This document shows, in pieces, positions 1-9,866 of a stretch of DNA of 43,277 bases (the first letter of the stretch is position 1; every line of letters starts with the position of its first letter). The position numbers and the translations under genes are program-made. The notes beneath the pieces are model-generated. The model was not told the origin of the DNA. It did no database searches and saw only the letters and a list, made by a program, of their open reading frames with translations. This DNA comes from Gammaproteobacteria bacterium (GTDB lineage: Bacteria; Pseudomonadota; Gammaproteobacteria; Pseudomonadales; Pseudohongiellaceae). The stretch is from assembly GCA_017853205.1 (NCBI GenBank), contig JAFMKB010000016.1, positions 1 to 43,277 of the forward strand, read 5' to 3'.

Positions 1-54
1 CGTGAAGGCGGCCGCACAGTAGGCGCGGGTGTTGTAGCGAAGATAATCGAATAA
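1..54 (+). CDS. tuf: Elongation factor Tu, C-terminal end (partial)
   Basis: Only the last 17 codons and the stop are present. They read REGGRTVGAGVVAKIIE, the conserved C-terminus of the EF-Tu beta-barrel domain 3. EF-Tu brings aminoacyl-tRNA to the ribosome as a GTP complex. Its place just before rpsJ matches the str-S10 arrangement of gammaproteobacteria (rpsL-rpsG-fusA-tuf), whose other genes would lie left of the window. Confidence 0.96.
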   Translation, partial: REGGRTVGAGVVAKIIE

Positions 55-74
55 GTTACTGATTAAACAGGAAA

Positions 75-98
75 ACACCTCCTCGGAGGTGTTTTTTT
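75..98 (+). terminator. Intrinsic terminator after tuf
   Basis: A 7-bp perfect stem ACACCTC / GAGGTGT (75-81 with 86-92) closes a CTCG loop and runs into a T-tract (92-98). It begins 20 nt after the tuf stop, so it should end the str operon and separate it from the S10 promoter downstream. Confidence 0.9.
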
Positions 99-174
99 GT
101 CTCAGTAAAAAGGTAATGCTTCGACCTAAAGGAGCAATTGAAGAAGAGATTAGTAGGTTTCGCGTTGATATCGC

Positions 175-203
175 TTGACAGCAACGCCCCTCAACAATAG
201 AAT
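175..203 (+). promoter_or_regulatory. Predicted sigma70 promoter of the S10 operon
   Basis: The -35 is TTGACA (175-180, perfect consensus), followed by a 17-nt spacer and a -10 of TAGAAT (198-203). It lies between the tuf terminator and rpsJ. A start near 210 would give a leader of about 109 nt. This is the strongest promoter match I can see in the window, as expected for the ribosomal protein cluster. Confidence 0.85.
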
Positions 204-220
204 CTCGCTTCTTTTTTTCG

Positions 221-244
221 GCTTCAAGTTGATTTTACTTGAGC
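221..244 (+). other. Hairpin in the S10 leader
   Basis: TCAAGT (224-229) pairs with ACTTGA (237-242), and the flanking GC (221-222) pairs with GC (243-244) across a one-base bulge. It lies just downstream of the predicted start site and has A-rich, not T-rich, sequence after it, so it is not a terminator. In E. coli the S10 leader carries L4-responsive structure; whether this hairpin has that role is unknown. Confidence 0.45.
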
Positions 245-318
245 AAAAAACTTAAAACGAATTTACGATTTAAAAGACACACTTTGTCCAAAAGACACTA
301 TTTCGGAGTTTTAGATAG

Positions 319-630
<312 letters not shown>

Positions 631-914
631 CTAGCAGGCACCGGCTTAGATCCGGCGGTCACTAACTAAAGCTGCCAGCACTAATCTGCTGGAGCTGCGA
701 GGCTAACGCCGAGCACAGCAAGACAGCGCTGCCGCACATATGCTTAAGCGTGAAATAAAACAGACCAGGCACCGAGAGTTCAGTCCTCCTTGCCCTTTTG
801 TAGAAAAGTATTGGCGCACTGATATTCCTGTCACCCATTTGCGGTGACGAACATAGTGTAACGCGTCAGCGGCCATAGAGGGTTTCAGCCCCTTGCACGA
901 TGAGGTTTACTAAA
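631..914 (+). other. Long non-coding spacer between rpsJ and rplC, with two hairpins
   Basis: No plausible gene is present. Hairpin 1: CCAGCA (675-680) pairs with TGCTGG (687-692), and AGCT/AGCT (670-673 with 693-696 region) extends the stem across one mismatch. Hairpin 2: GTCACC (830-835) pairs with GGTGAC (843-848) around a 7-nt loop, about 67 nt before the rplC start. Neither has a T-tract. A weak promoter-like pair, TTGTAG then GATATT (about 797-826), also lies here. The usual rpsJ-rplC spacer in this operon is a few tens of bases. Confidence 0.6.
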
Positions 915-1559
915 ATGTCTATTGGATTAGTCGGTCGTAAGAGCGGGATGACTCGTATCTTTACCGAAGAAGGCACGTCTATCCCTGTTACAGTTGTAGA
1001 AGTACAGCCTAACCGGGTTACTCAGATTAAAACTCCCGAAACCGATGGCTACACAGCTATTCAGGTCACTACTGGCTCGCGTCGCGCGTCTCGCGTAACC
1101 AAGAGCATGGCTGGGCACTTCGCGAAGGCGAACACCGAAGCCGGCACTGGGTTATGGGAATTCCGCGCAGATGACGCAGATATTGCCGATTTGACTGCTG
1201 GCAGTGAGATCAAGGTTGATCTGTTCGCTGAAGGCCAAATGGTTGATGTCACCGGTACGTCAAAGGGTAAGGGCTTCCAAGGTGGCGTTAAGCGTCACAA
1301 TTTCCAGATGCAGGACGCAACTCACGGCAACTCTTTGTCTCACCGCGCGCCTGGTTCAATAGGCCAGTGTCAGACGCCTGGCCGTGTATGGAAAGGAAAA
1401 AAGATGGCTGGTCAGATGGGCAATGAGCGTTCAACAACTCAGAGCCTTAAGATTGTACGCGTCGACCTCGAGAACAATCTGCTTCTCATCAAGGGTGCTC
1501 TTCCGGGTGCTACTGGTTCAAATGTCGTCGTTCGACCAGCTGTTAAGGCCAAGGGGTAA
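915..1559 (+). CDS. rplC: 50S ribosomal protein L3
   Basis: 214 aa from ATG 915, giving [16 protein letters not shown], which matches the family N-terminus. An in-frame ATG at 900 exists, but its own sequence supplies the GAGG ribosome-binding site (902-905) for 915, so 915 is preferred. L3 is a primary rRNA binder whose loop reaches toward the peptidyl transferase centre. The conserved block [14 protein letters not shown] and the [15 protein letters not shown] segment, where the methylated Gln of L3 lies in E. coli, are present. rplD follows after 3 nt. Confidence 0.97.
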   Translation: MSIGLVGRKSGMTRIFTEEGTSIPVTVVEVQPNRVTQIKTPETDGYTAIQVTTGSRRASRVTKSMAGHFAKANTEAGTGLWEFRADDADIADLTAGSEIKVDLFAEGQMVDVTGTSKGKGFQGGVKRHNFQMQDATHGNSLSHRAPGSIGQCQTPGRVWKGKKMAGQMGNERSTTQSLKIVRVDLENNLLLIKGALPGATGSNVVVRPAVKAKG

Positions 1560-1562
1560 GCA

Positions 1563-2183
1563 ATGGAATTAAGTCTTGCATTGCCTGGCAAGAAAGCGGG
1601 CAAAGAAAAGGTCTCTCTCTCCGACGAGGCCTTCGGTAAAGAATATAACGAAGCACTGGTCCACCAGACAGTCGTGACTTATCTCGCAGGTGCTCGTCAG
1701 GGCACTGTGCAGCAGAAGACGCGCTCTGAAGTGCGCGGCGGTGGTCGTAAGCCATGGCGTCAAAAAGGCACTGGTCGAGCTCGCTCGGGCACTATTCGTA
1801 GCCCTATCTGGCGCAGCGGCGGTGTGACATTTGCGGCTCGTCCTCAAGACCATAGCAAGAAGCTCAATAAGAAGATGTACCGTGGCGCGATGCGCTGCAT
1901 ACTCTCAGAGCTTATTCGTCAGGAGCGTTTATTCGCGGTTAGCGACTTCGCGATTGACTCTCATAAGACAAAAGACCTCGTCGTAAAGCTCAAAGAATTC
2001 GAGCTCGACAACGTGCTTATTATCTCCGAGCAGGTAGAACCAAATCTCTATCTAGCCGCGAGAAACCTCCATAAGGTAGACGTTCTAGACGTAGCCGGAA
2101 TCGACCCTGTTAGCTTGGTCGGATTCGACAACGTAATCATTACAGTCGCCGCGCTTAAGAAAGTCGAGGAGATGCTGGCATGA
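1563..2183 (+). CDS. rplD: 50S ribosomal protein L4
   Basis: 206 aa. L4 lines the peptide exit tunnel with L22, and in E. coli it represses its own operon at the S10 leader. The long extended loop is visible as [22 protein letters not shown], the segment that reaches the tunnel constriction. The stop overlaps the rplW start (ATGA, 2180-2183), giving translational coupling. Confidence 0.97.
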   Translation: MELSLALPGKKAGKEKVSLSDEAFGKEYNEALVHQTVVTYLAGARQGTVQQKTRSEVRGGGRKPWRQKGTGRARSGTIRSPIWRSGGVTFAARPQDHSKKLNKKMYRGAMRCILSELIRQERLFAVSDFAIDSHKTKDLVVKLKEFELDNVLIISEQVEPNLYLAARNLHKVDVLDVAGIDPVSLVGFDNVIITVAALKKVEEMLA

Positions 2184-2479
2184 ACCAAGAGCGACTCTAT
2201 CAAATTATCCTAGGGCCACACGTGTCTGAAAAGACAACGTTGATGGGCGAAGGTAACAACCAATATGCGTTCCGCATTGCGACAACGGCAACTAAGCCTG
2301 AGGTTCGCGAGGCAGTTGAGACGCTATTTAAGGTATCGGTTACCGATCTTCAGATCCTTAACGTTAAGGGCAAAACTAAGCGCGGAGCCGGCGGTCGAAT
2401 TCGTCGTCGCTCTGACTGGAAAAAAGCTTATGTTCGCCTAGAAGCAGGTCATGAAATTGACTTTGCTGACATCAGCTAA
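2180..2479 (+). CDS. rplW: 50S ribosomal protein L23
   Basis: 99 aa, typical length. L23 lies at the tunnel exit and is the docking site for trigger factor and SRP. The N-terminal [11 protein letters not shown] and central [18 protein letters not shown] blocks are characteristic. Its start overlaps the rplD stop by four bases. Confidence 0.97.
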   Translation: MNQERLYQIILGPHVSEKTTLMGEGNNQYAFRIATTATKPEVREAVETLFKVSVTDLQILNVKGKTKRGAGGRIRRRSDWKKAYVRLEAGHEIDFADIS

Positions 2480-2496
2480 AGAGGTAGGGAATAGTC

Positions 2497-3327
2497 ATGC
2501 CAGTTGTAAAGTGTAAACCTACTTCACCAGGTCGCCGTCACGTCATCAAAGTCGTGCATGACGATCTGCACAAGGGTGCGCCTTATGCGCCTTTGACTGC
2601 GCCTAAGTCTAAGACAGGCGGGCGTAATAATCTCGGCCGCATCACGCGTCGTCACGCGGGTGGTGGTCATAAGCAAAAGTACCGAATCATCGATTTCAAG
2701 CGTAACCGCGATGGCATTCCTGCGAAGGTAGAGCGTCTGGAGTATGATCCTAACCGCTCTGCGTTAATCGCTCTCCTGCTCTACGCAGACGGCGTTCGCA
2801 CCTATATTATCGCACCCAATAAAGTGAAGGCGGGAGATACGCTCGTCTCTGGTGACGATGCTGCCATTAAAGTTGGTAACTGTTTGCCACTTCGCAATGT
2901 GCCACTTGGAAGCACTGTACACTGTGTCGAGCTTAAGCCAGGCAAGGGTGCTCAGGTAGCGCGAAGCGCGGGTACATCATTGCAGCTGGTCGCTCGTGAG
3001 GGTGCCTATGCAACGCTACGTCTACGCTCAGGCGAAATGCGCAAAGTCCTCTCGGACTGCCGCGCGGTGTTGGGCGAAGTATCAAACTCAGAACACAGTC
3101 TTCGTCAACTCGGTAAAGCCGGAGCAAAGCGCTGGAGAGGCGTTCGCCCAACCGTTCGTGGTGTCGCGATGAACCCGGTTGATCACCCGCATGGTGGTGG
3201 TGAAGGACGTACCTCTGGTGGCCGTCACCCAGTTTCACCTTGGGGTATGCCAACTAAGGGTTACAAGACACGATCTAATAAGCGCACTGACAACATGATT
3301 GTCCGTCGCAGAAATTCAAGCCGTTAA
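2497..3327 (+). CDS. rplB: 50S ribosomal protein L2
   Basis: 276 aa. L2 binds 23S rRNA domain IV, supports subunit joining and is needed for peptidyl transferase activity. The N-terminus is [16 protein letters not shown]. The C-terminal motif [13 protein letters not shown] contains the invariant histidine associated with activity. A GAGGTAGGG sequence precedes the ATG. Confidence 0.98.
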   Translation: MPVVKCKPTSPGRRHVIKVVHDDLHKGAPYAPLTAPKSKTGGRNNLGRITRRHAGGGHKQKYRIIDFKRNRDGIPAKVERLEYDPNRSALIALLLYADGVRTYIIAPNKVKAGDTLVSGDDAAIKVGNCLPLRNVPLGSTVHCVELKPGKGAQVARSAGTSLQLVAREGAYATLRLRSGEMRKVLSDCRAVLGEVSNSEHSLRQLGKAGAKRWRGVRPTVRGVAMNPVDHPHGGGEGRTSGGRHPVSPWGMPTKGYKTRSNKRTDNMIVRRRNSSR

Positions 3328-3343
3328 GGTAGGGGTATAGCCA

Positions 3344-3616
3344 GTGCCACGTTCACTAAAAAAAGGTCCCTTCATTGACCTACACTTGATGAAAAAAGTG
3401 CAGATCGCAGCTGAAGCCAACGACAAGCGCCCAATCAAGACTTGGTCGCGACGTTCGATGATTTCTCCCGATATGATCGGTCTGACAATCGCCGTCCACA
3501 ATGGTCGGCAACACGTACCTGTCTCCATCAATGAAGACATGGTTGGCCATAAATTGGGCGAGTTCGCCGTCACGCGTACCTATAAAGGTCACGTTGCTGA
3601 CAAGAAATCGCGCTAA
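3344..3616 (+). CDS. rpsS: 30S ribosomal protein S19
   Basis: 90 aa, in the 30S head near S13. The start is GTG (3344), fixed by the family N-terminus [15 protein letters not shown] and by AGGTAGGGG (3327-3335) upstream. The conserved [19 protein letters not shown] block ends the protein. It lies in tight succession between rplB and rplV. Confidence 0.97.
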   Translation: MPRSLKKGPFIDLHLMKKVQIAAEANDKRPIKTWSRRSMISPDMIGLTIAVHNGRQHVPVSINEDMVGHKLGEFAVTRTYKGHVADKKSR

Positions 3617-3628
3617 TCGGGGGCTGAG

Positions 3629-3961
3629 ATGGAAGTTGTAGCTAAATTAAAAGGTGCGCGCATGTCGGCTCAGAAAGCCCGACTTGTTGCAGACCAGATT
3701 CGCGGCAAGGCGGTGGAAGAAGCACTGCTATTGCTGACTTACAGCCCCAAAAAAGGTGCTGCGCTCATTAAGAAAGTACTGAATTCTGCTATCGCAAATG
3801 CGGAGCACAACGAAGGCGCTGACGTTGATGAGTTGAAAGTGTCAACGATCTGCGTTGATGAAGGTATGACGATGAAACGCATCATGCCACGAGCCAAGGG
3901 ACGAGCTGATCGCATTTTGAAGCGCTCTTGCCATATAACAATCACGGTCGCTGATAGCTAG
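3629..3961 (+). CDS. rplV: 50S ribosomal protein L22
   Basis: 110 aa. L22 forms the exit-tunnel constriction with L4. Its beta-hairpin tip is recognisable in [20 protein letters not shown], the region where macrolide-resistance insertions occur in other bacteria. Nothing unusual is seen there. The ATG follows a strong GGGGGC sequence. Confidence 0.97.
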   Translation: MEVVAKLKGARMSAQKARLVADQIRGKAVEEALLLLTYSPKKGAALIKKVLNSAIANAEHNEGADVDELKVSTICVDEGMTMKRIMPRAKGRADRILKRSCHITITVADS

Positions 3962-3970
3962 GAGTATCGG

Positions 3971-4639
3971 ATGGGTCAGAAAGTACATCCAACTGGAATT
4001 CGTCTTGGCATAACCAAGAAACATACCTCTACGTGGTATGCCGAAGGAAAGGATTACGCAGACAACCTCTTAGTTGATCTTCGCGTAAGAGAATTCGTTA
4101 AGAAGAAGCTGGCGGCTGCGTCTGTTTCTCGTGTCGAGATCGAGCGCCCAGCGCAGACTGCTAAGGTAACCGTTTATACGGCTCGTCCTGGTATCGTGAT
4201 CGGTAAAAAAGGCGAAGACGTCGAGAAACTTCGCAACACGCTGACAGCGCAAATGGGCGTTCCTGTACAGGTTAACATCGAAGAAATTCGTAAACCTGAT
4301 CTCGATGCTCAGCTCGTTGCTGACGGTGTGGCTTCACAGCTAGAGCGTCGCGTTATGTTCCGTCGCGCTATGAAGCGTGCAGTTCAGAACGCCATGCGTC
4401 AAGGCGCCGAGGGAATTAAGATTCAAGTTGGAGGCCGCCTAGGCGGTGCTGAAATCGCTCGCTCCGAGTGGTATCGCGAAGGTCGAGTGCCGCTGCATAC
4501 ATTGCGCGCCGACATTGACTACGCGACAGCCGAAGCAGCGACTACATACGGCATCATCGGTATTAAGGTCTGGATCTTCAAGGGTGAAATACTGGATTTA
4601 GATGAGGCTATCGTGCCTTCGCAAGCTAAAGCCAACTAG
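3971..4639 (+). CDS. rpsC: 30S ribosomal protein S3
   Basis: 222 aa. S3 lines the mRNA entry tunnel and contributes to ribosomal helicase activity. The N-terminal [14 protein letters not shown] is diagnostic. The type II KH-domain motif [13 protein letters not shown] lies at about residues 75-87. An AGGAG sequence lies 7 nt before the ATG. Confidence 0.98.
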   Translation: MGQKVHPTGIRLGITKKHTSTWYAEGKDYADNLLVDLRVREFVKKKLAAASVSRVEIERPAQTAKVTVYTARPGIVIGKKGEDVEKLRNTLTAQMGVPVQVNIEEIRKPDLDAQLVADGVASQLERRVMFRRAMKRAVQNAMRQGAEGIKIQVGGRLGGAEIARSEWYREGRVPLHTLRADIDYATAEAATTYGIIGIKVWIFKGEILDLDEAIVPSQAKAN

Positions 4640-4651
4640 AGGTAAAGCGAC

Positions 4652-5065
4652 GTGTTACAGCCAAAGCGTACAAAATTCCGCAAGATGATGAAGGGTCGCA
4701 ACCGCGGTCTCTCTCATCGTGGTAGCAACGTAGATTTCGGTGAGTTCGGTCTGAAAGCCGTCTCGCGTGGTCGACTAACTGCCCGCCAAATTGAAGCAGC
4801 TCGTCGCGCAATGACGCGACGTGTTAAACGTGGCGGAAAAATCTGGATCCGTGTGTTTCCTGATAAGCCTATTACCGGTAAGCCTCTCGAGGTTCGTCAG
4901 GGTAAAGGTAAGGGTAATGTTGAGTACTGGGTAGCCCAGATTCAGCCGGGTCGTATTATGTTTGAGATCGAAGGCGTTGACGAGGAGCTTGCGCGAGAGG
5001 CGTTTGGCCTAGCTGCGTCGAAGCTTCCTTTCGATACGACTTTCGTTAAACGGACGGTAATGTAA
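4652..5065 (+). CDS. rplP: 50S ribosomal protein L16
   Basis: 137 aa with a GTG start (4652), fixed by the family N-terminus [19 protein letters not shown] and an upstream AGAGGT. L16 sits by the A-site tRNA and organises the peptidyl transferase region. The [20 protein letters not shown] block carries the conserved arginines. The stop overlaps the rpmC start by one base (TAATG at 5063-5067). Confidence 0.97.
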   Translation: MLQPKRTKFRKMMKGRNRGLSHRGSNVDFGEFGLKAVSRGRLTARQIEAARRAMTRRVKRGGKIWIRVFPDKPITGKPLEVRQGKGKGNVEYWVAQIQPGRIMFEIEGVDEELAREAFGLAASKLPFDTTFVKRTVM

Positions 5066-5262
5066 TGAAAGCGAGCGAATTGAGAGAAAAGTCGGTCGAG
5101 GAATTGCAGGCTCAATTGCAAGATCTCTTCAAGGACCAGTTCAATGTCCGTATGCAAAGTGCAACGGGTCAGTTAGGTCAGGTTCACTTGGTGAGCGGCT
5201 TAAAGCGTGATATCGCCCGTGTTAAAACGATCATCACTGAAAAACAAAAGAGTGGTTCATAG
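5065..5262 (+). CDS. rpmC: 50S ribosomal protein L29
   Basis: 65 aa, two long helices. [15 protein letters not shown] is the typical start and [13 protein letters not shown] the second conserved helix. L29 lies beside L23 at the tunnel exit. It is coupled to rplP by a one-base stop/start overlap and followed by rpsQ after 2 nt. Confidence 0.97.
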   Translation: MKASELREKSVEELQAQLQDLFKDQFNVRMQSATGQLGQVHLVSGLKRDIARVKTIITEKQKSGS

Positions 5263-5264
5263 TT

Positions 5265-5537
5265 ATGTCTACTGCAAGCAACGAGAAAACCGCTCGCACT
5301 ACATCGGGCAAGGTCATTAGTAACAAGATGGATAAGTCTATCGTTGTGCTTATTGAGCGTAAGGTGACTCACCCTGTTTACGGCAAAATCATCAAACGAT
5401 CTACAAAGATCCATGCGCATGATGAAAAAAATGAGTGCATGCCCGGTGATTCGGTAACTATTCAGGAAGTTAGACCTCTTTCCAAGACTAAGTCTTGGGC
5501 TTTGGTCTCGATAGATGAGCGCGCAACACAAGTTTAA
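5265..5537 (+). CDS. rpsQ: 30S ribosomal protein S17
   Basis: 90 aa. S17 is an OB-fold primary binder of the 16S rRNA 5' domain. Characteristic blocks are [20 protein letters not shown] and the C-terminal [13 protein letters not shown]. It is the last gene of the classical S10 operon. The 84 nt to rplN contain no convincing terminator or promoter, so S10 and spc genes may be co-transcribed here. Confidence 0.97.
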   Translation: MSTASNEKTARTTSGKVISNKMDKSIVVLIERKVTHPVYGKIIKRSTKIHAHDEKNECMPGDSVTIQEVRPLSKTKSWALVSIDERATQV

Positions 5538-5621
5538 GGCTGGGATTTCCCGCCGCGGTTTAACAAGAATTTAGGTAGAGAATCGTTGCCCGCCTTAGCA
5601 GGTAACTGATGGAGCGAATCG

Positions 5622-5990
5622 ATGATTCAAGTGCAGTCATACTTAGAAGTCGCAGATAACAGCGGCGCTCGACGAGTTATGTGTATCAAGGTGTTGGGCG
5701 GCTCACACCGTCGCTACGCACGCATCGGCGACGTCATAAAGGTCACCGTTAAGGAAGCGATTCCGCGCGGTAAAGTAAAGAAGGGTCAGGTTTTGACTGC
5801 ACTAGTTGTTCGCACTAAGAGTGGTGTACGTCGTCAAGACGGTTCACTCATCAAGTTCGATGACAACGCAGCGATTCTTCTTAACGCAAACAACGCACCT
5901 ATAGGTACGCGTGTATTCGGCCCGGTTACTCGCGAGCTGCGTACAGAAAAATTCATGCGAATTATTTCACTGGCGCCAGAAGTACTTTAA
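5622..5990 (+). CDS. rplN: 50S ribosomal protein L14
   Basis: 122 aa, the universal length, starting [19 protein letters not shown]14 forms intersubunit bridges with 16S rRNA helix 14 and is the target of the silencing factor RsfS. It is the first gene of the spc group. GATGGAG (5607-5613) supplies the ribosome-binding site. Confidence 0.98.
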   Translation: MIQVQSYLEVADNSGARRVMCIKVLGGSHRRYARIGDVIKVTVKEAIPRGKVKKGQVLTALVVRTKSGVRRQDGSLIKFDDNAAILLNANNAPIGTRVFGPVTRELRTEKFMRIISLAPEVL

Positions 5991-6019
5991 GCGCTAGGTA
6001 AGAAGAGACAGAGGCAAAC

Positions 6020-6334
6020 ATGCGTAAACTGAAACGTGATGACGAAGTGATTGTAATCACTGGCAAGGACAAGGGTAAGCGTGGAAGCATTTCGCGCCTT
6101 GTCGGTAGTGATCGAGTTATCGTCGCTGGCGTCAATATGGTTAAGCGCCACACCAAGCCAAACCCAAATGCGGGTCAGCCTGGCGGCATTATCGAAAAAG
6201 AAGCGTCGCTACATATTTCGAACGTAGCGATTTTCAATCCTGAGACTGGCAAAGCAGACCGCGTTGCTATTCAGGTGGCTGAAGACGGCGCGAAGAAGCG
6301 TGTCTTTAAGTCGAATGGTTCAGATTTAGTCTAA
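6020..6334 (+). CDS. rplX: 50S ribosomal protein L24
   Basis: 104 aa. L24 is an assembly initiator with a KOW motif, seen here as [19 protein letters not shown] near residues 8-26. The proline-rich [16 protein letters not shown] segment is also conserved. It sits between rplN and rplE. Confidence 0.97.
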   Translation: MRKLKRDDEVIVITGKDKGKRGSISRLVGSDRVIVAGVNMVKRHTKPNPNAGQPGGIIEKEASLHISNVAIFNPETGKADRVAIQVAEDGAKKRVFKSNGSDLV

Positions 6335-6354
6335 TTATCGGTAGGTTGCCAAGC

Positions 6355-6921
6355 ATGGCTCAGTTTAGAGAATTATATAAGCAGCAAGCAGTCCCGGCTC
6401 TCCAAGAGCAGTTCGGTTTCGCTAATCCAATGCGCGTGCCAAAGATCACTAAGGTGGTTTTGAACATGGGTCTTGGTGAGGCCGTTACGGATAAAAAAGT
6501 ACTCGAGAGCGCTGCCGAGGATCTAACGAAGATCTCTGGTCAGAAAGTCGTTGTCACTAAGGCGCGCAAATCAATCGCGGGTTTCAAAATCCGTGAAGGA
6601 TGGCCTGTGGGTCTTAAGGTGACTCTGCGCGGCGAGCGTATGTATGAGTTTCTAGAGCGGTTAGTTGATATCGCAATTCCTCGTATTCGTGACTTCCGCG
6701 GCCTCAGCCCGAAGGCGTTCGATGGACGTGGCAACTTTGCTATGGGAGTGACTGAACAGATCATTTTCCCAGAAATCGACTACGACAAGATCGACGCCTT
6801 GCGCGGTCTGGACATTACTATTACAACGACAGCGCAAACTGACGACGAAGGTCGTGCGCTACTGGCAGCAATGCGTTTCCCCTTCCGTGGAACCGTGACT
6901 GCCGAAGCTAAGGAGTCTTAA
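6355..6921 (+). CDS. rplE: 50S ribosomal protein L5
   Basis: 188 aa from ATG 6355 ([16 protein letters not shown]). An in-frame TTG at 6346 would add three residues, but it overlaps the AGGT Shine-Dalgarno sequence (6343-6346), so the ATG is chosen. L5 binds 5S rRNA and contacts P-site tRNA. The block [20 protein letters not shown] and the C-terminal [19 protein letters not shown] are typical. In E. coli S8 represses spc mRNA around the rplE start; I cannot verify such a site here. Confidence 0.97.
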   Translation: MAQFRELYKQQAVPALQEQFGFANPMRVPKITKVVLNMGLGEAVTDKKVLESAAEDLTKISGQKVVVTKARKSIAGFKIREGWPVGLKVTLRGERMYEFLERLVDIAIPRIRDFRGLSPKAFDGRGNFAMGVTEQIIFPEIDYDKIDALRGLDITITTTAQTDDEGRALLAAMRFPFRGTVTAEAKES

Positions 6922-6922
6922 G

Positions 6923-7228
6923 ATGGCGAAAACCTCCATGATCGAGCGGGAAACCAAGCGAGCAAAGCTGGTTGCGAAGTTCGCCGCCAAGCGCGCGGCT
7001 CTGAAGGCTATCTTAAATGATGCCGACGCGAGCGATGAAGCTAAGTGGGAAGCGCAGGTGAAGTTCCAGAAGCTTCCTCGCGACTCAAGCCCTGTTCGTC
7101 AGGTACTGCGTTGTCGTATCACCGGACGTCCTCACGGCGTCTATCGTAAATTTGGTCTATGCCGTAACAAGCTTCGCGAAGCCGCGATGCGTGGTGACGT
7201 GCCTGGTCTAACTAAGGCTAGCTGGTAA
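6923..7228 (+). CDS. rpsN: 30S ribosomal protein S14 (zinc-independent long form)
   Basis: 101 aa, starting one base after the rplE stop. The length and absence of paired CxxC motifs mark it as the long C-minus form, not the 61-residue zinc form. The C-terminal block [20 protein letters not shown] is diagnostic. S14 is a late-assembling protein of the 30S head. Confidence 0.97.
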   Translation: MAKTSMIERETKRAKLVAKFAAKRAALKAILNDADASDEAKWEAQVKFQKLPRDSSPVRQVLRCRITGRPHGVYRKFGLCRNKLREAAMRGDVPGLTKASW

Positions 7229-7242
7229 GCGGGGGAAGTATT

Positions 7243-7638
7243 ATGAGCATGTCAGATCCGATTGCAGACTTCTTAACTCGCATCCGCAACGCACAAATGG
7301 CGAAGCTGCCTACTGTTGCTTGCCCAGCGTCTAAGATCAAACAAGCCCTAAGCCAAGTGCTTCAGGACGAAGGCTACATTGCAGGTTACGGAGTAACCGA
7401 TGTTGAAGGTAAGCCGCAGTTGACGGTTGATCTTAAGTATTATGCAGGTAAGCCGGTTATCGAAGAGATTAAGCGCGTTAGTCGACCAGGCTTACGTAAC
7501 TACAAGGGTAGCGAGAACCTACCTACGAATCGAGCTGGACTTGGCGTAGCGATTGTTTCTACGAACAAGGGCTTGATGACAGACAAGCAAGCGCGCGCTG
7601 CCGGTCTCGGTGGTGAGGTACTCTGCACCGTTTTCTAA
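7243..7638 (+). CDS. rpsH: 30S ribosomal protein S8
   Basis: 131 aa. The start [18 protein letters not shown] matches the E. coli pattern, so the first ATG (7243) is used over the second at 7249. GGGGGAAG lies just upstream. S8 organises the central domain of 16S rRNA and is the spc repressor in E. coli. The C-terminal RNA-binding motif [20 protein letters not shown] is intact. Confidence 0.97.
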   Translation: MSMSDPIADFLTRIRNAQMAKLPTVACPASKIKQALSQVLQDEGYIAGYGVTDVEGKPQLTVDLKYYAGKPVIEEIKRVSRPGLRNYKGSENLPTNRAGLGVAIVSTNKGLMTDKQARAAGLGGEVLCTVF

Positions 7639-7689
7639 CCGAAAATTGGTGCTCCGTGTAGAGCTGAGTTTTTTAAGCAGAGCATAAAT

Positions 7690-8223
7690 ATGTCTAGAGT
7701 AGCGAAAAACCCTATCGTATTACCGAAGGGCGTAGAAACAACACTGACCGACACGACTGTTTCGGTTAAAGGCGGCAAGGGAAACTTGCAGCTGGAATTA
7801 CATAGCCTTGTTGGCGTATCGCAGGACGGGGACGTCTTGCAGATCGTCGCGAAAGACGAATCGCGCCAAGCGAAAGCTATGTCAGGTACTTTCCGGTCAC
7901 TCGTCGCGAATATGGTGACAGGGGTAAGTGAAGGCTTTCAGAAGAAACTTGAACTCCAGGGTGTTGGCTACCGAGCCAAGGCTGAGGGCAAGAGCGTCAA
8001 TCTCACGCTAGGTTTCTCGCATCCTATCGATTACGCGCTTCCTGAAGGCGTAACCGCTGAGACGCCTACGCAGACTGAAATTATTATTTCTGGTGTGGAC
8101 AAGCAGCAAGTAGGTCAGGTCGCTGCTGAGATCAGAGACTTCCGTCCGCCAGAGCCATATAAAGGCAAGGGTGTTCGTTACGCAAATGAGCGCGTATTCA
8201 GAAAAGAAGCCAAGAAGAAATAG
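7690..8223 (+). CDS. rplF: 50S ribosomal protein L6
   Basis: 177 aa with two related alpha/beta domains, N-terminus [16 protein letters not shown]. The C-terminal [16 protein letters not shown] block is the 23S-binding signature near the sarcin-ricin loop. The 51 nt between rpsH and rplF contain a short GCTC/GAGC inverted repeat followed by TTTTTT (7651-7674), probably too weak to terminate. Confidence 0.97.
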   Translation: MSRVAKNPIVLPKGVETTLTDTTVSVKGGKGNLQLELHSLVGVSQDGDVLQIVAKDESRQAKAMSGTFRSLVANMVTGVSEGFQKKLELQGVGYRAKAEGKSVNLTLGFSHPIDYALPEGVTAETPTQTEIIISGVDKQQVGQVAAEIRDFRPPEPYKGKGVRYANERVFRKEAKKK

Positions 8224-8233
8224 GTCATAAGCT

Positions 8234-8587
8234 ATGAGCAGCGTTAAGAAAATAGCTCGTCTAAGGCGAGCAAAGAGAGCAAGGGCAAAGATCAGTGAGC
8301 TGCGTGTTAACCGTCTGTCGGTTTACCGCTCACCACGACATATTTACGCTCAGGTTATCTCGGCAAGTGGCGACCAAGTTCTGGCGTCAGCTTCAACAGT
8401 TGAGAAAGACCTCCGTGGCGGCGCGACTGGTAACGTCGACGCGGCGAGCAAGATCGGCACACTTATAGCCGAGCGCGCGAAAGCCGCTGGCATCGAAAAA
8501 GTAGCGTTTGATCGCTCGGGCTATGCCTATCACGGACGCGTCAAGGCATTAGCCGACGCGGCACGTGCTGGCGGACTAGATTTTTAA
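8234..8587 (+). CDS. rplR: 50S ribosomal protein L18
   Basis: 117 aa. L18 carries 5S rRNA into the large subunit with L5. The basic N-terminal arm [16 protein letters not shown] and the C-terminal [20 protein letters not shown] motif are both present. Spacing is 10 nt from rplF and 11 nt to rpsE. Confidence 0.97.
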   Translation: MSSVKKIARLRRAKRARAKISELRVNRLSVYRSPRHIYAQVISASGDQVLASASTVEKDLRGGATGNVDAASKIGTLIAERAKAAGIEKVAFDRSGYAYHGRVKALADAARAGGLDF

Positions 8588-8598
8588 GGGTTTTTACT

Positions 8599-9108
8599 AT
8601 GGCGTACAAAGACGATTCCAATAAGAACGAAGAGGGCATGCAAGAGAAGCTCATCCAAGTTAACCGCGTATCTAAAGTGGTTAAGGGCGGACGCATCTTC
8701 AGCTTTACTGCTCTAACAGCGGTCGGTGACGGCAACGGTCGAGTGGGTTTCGGTCGTGGCAAGGCACGCGAAGTACCTTTGGCCATCCAGAAAGCGATGG
8801 AATCGGCGCGTCGCAACATGATCTCGGTTGATCTCGACGGCACTACGCTGCAGTACGCAGTTAAAGCCCGTCATGGTGCTTCTAAGGTTTACATGCAGCC
8901 TGCCTCGGAGGGTACCGGTGTGATCGCGGGTGGCGCAATGCGTTCAATCCTCGAACTCGCTGGCGTTCAGAACGTCTTGGCAAAATGTTACGGCTCTACC
9001 AACCCGGTTAACGTGGTGCGCGCGACCTTTAATGGCTTACGTGACATGCAGTCGCCGGACGAAATCGCGGCTAAGCGCGGCAAATCAGTCGAAGAATTAG
9101 TAGGGTAG
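8599..9108 (+). CDS. rpsE: 30S ribosomal protein S5
   Basis: 169 aa. S5 acts in decoding fidelity and mRNA entry. The N-terminal double-stranded RNA-binding fold contains [18 protein letters not shown], and [18 protein letters not shown] is conserved. A family-typical [15 protein letters not shown] segment follows. It lies 4 nt before rpmD. Confidence 0.97.
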   Translation: MAYKDDSNKNEEGMQEKLIQVNRVSKVVKGGRIFSFTALTAVGDGNGRVGFGRGKAREVPLAIQKAMESARRNMISVDLDGTTLQYAVKARHGASKVYMQPASEGTGVIAGGAMRSILELAGVQNVLAKCYGSTNPVNVVRATFNGLRDMQSPDEIAAKRGKSVEELVG

Positions 9109-9112
9109 AAAA

Positions 9113-9292
9113 ATGGCGAAGAAGACAGTCACAGTCAAACTCGTGCGCAGTCCGATCGGCGCCCTTCCCAAGCACAAGCTGTGCTTGCAGGGTTTAGGTC
9201 TGCGACGTATGCATCAGTCCGTTGAGGTGGAGGATACTCCTGCCGTGCGCGGAATGATTAACAAGATTAGCTATATGCTGACCGTAGTTTAA
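9113..9292 (+). CDS. rpmD: 50S ribosomal protein L30
   Basis: 59 aa, translated directly from ATG 9113: it begins [20 protein letters not shown] and ends [10 protein letters not shown]. The LVRSPIG and [18 protein letters not shown] segments are standard for bacterial L30. It lies 4 nt after rpsE and 10 nt before rplO, the expected position. Confidence 0.96.
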   Translation: MAKKTVTVKLVRSPIGALPKHKLCLQGLGLRRMHQSVEVEDTPAVRGMINKISYMLTVV

Positions 9293-9302
9293 GGGGTTCG
9301 AC

Positions 9303-9806
9303 ATGCATCTCAATACATTAAGCCCAGCGCCAGGCAGTAATAAGCCAGCGAAGCGCGTAGGTCGCGGTATCGGTAGCGGCTCAGGTAAGACATCGGGCTC
9401 AGGTCACAAAGGACAGAAGTCTCGCAGCGGCGGTACCGTGCGTCCAGGTTTCGAAGGCGGTCAAATGCCTTTGCAAATGCGTCTTCCTAAGTACGGCTTC
9501 AACTCTCGTGTTGGCCGCGGTATGGCTGAGATCCGTACGTCCGAGTTGAATAAGCTCGAGGCTGACGTGATCGATTTAGACGTATTACGCAAGGCAAACC
9601 TTGTTACGGCTAATATCAAGCGTGCGAAGGTTATGTTATCAGGTGACGTGACTAAGGCTGTAACCCTTAAGGGTATCGGCGCGACGAAGGGCGCGCGTGC
9701 TGCGATCGAAGCGGCAGGTGGCAAGGTCATCGACGAAGAAGTCATGCCTAAGGTTAAGAAGCTGCCTAAGAAAGCACCTAAAGCCGATCAAGCTGCCGAC
9801 GCTTAG
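9303..9806 (+). CDS. rplO: 50S ribosomal protein L15
   Basis: 167 aa, about 20 residues longer than E. coli L15. The glycine-rich N-terminus ([21 protein letters not shown]) and the [18 protein letters not shown] block are typical. The extra length is mostly a C-terminal lysine/proline/alanine tail ([16 protein letters not shown]), probably disordered. L15 is a late-assembly protein of the 50S. Confidence 0.96.
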   Translation: MHLNTLSPAPGSNKPAKRVGRGIGSGSGKTSGSGHKGQKSRSGGTVRPGFEGGQMPLQMRLPKYGFNSRVGRGMAEIRTSELNKLEADVIDLDVLRKANLVTANIKRAKVMLSGDVTKAVTLKGIGATKGARAAIEAAGGKVIDEEVMPKVKKLPKKAPKADQAADA

Positions 9807-9866
9807 GTTCTTTGACAGAAGTACCGTGCGAATCAATTGAGAGTTACTAAGAGTTAATACGATTAG

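Noticed and set aside
5538-5621. GGGATTTCCC and the 84-nt rpsQ-rplN gap as a terminator plus spc promoter
   Set aside because: The stem is only four pairs with a two-base loop and no T-tract, and no acceptable -35/-10 pair was found.
7651-7674. GCTC/GAGC hairpin with a T-run between rpsH and rplF as a terminator
   Set aside because: The stem has four pairs and is separated from the T-run by TGAG. Ending the operon here would cut off essential genes.
9812-9834. Perfect TTGACA upstream of secY as a possible internal promoter
   Set aside because: At 17-18 nt spacing only AATTGA or ATTGAG is found, which is too poor a -10. secY is more likely read from the spc transcript.
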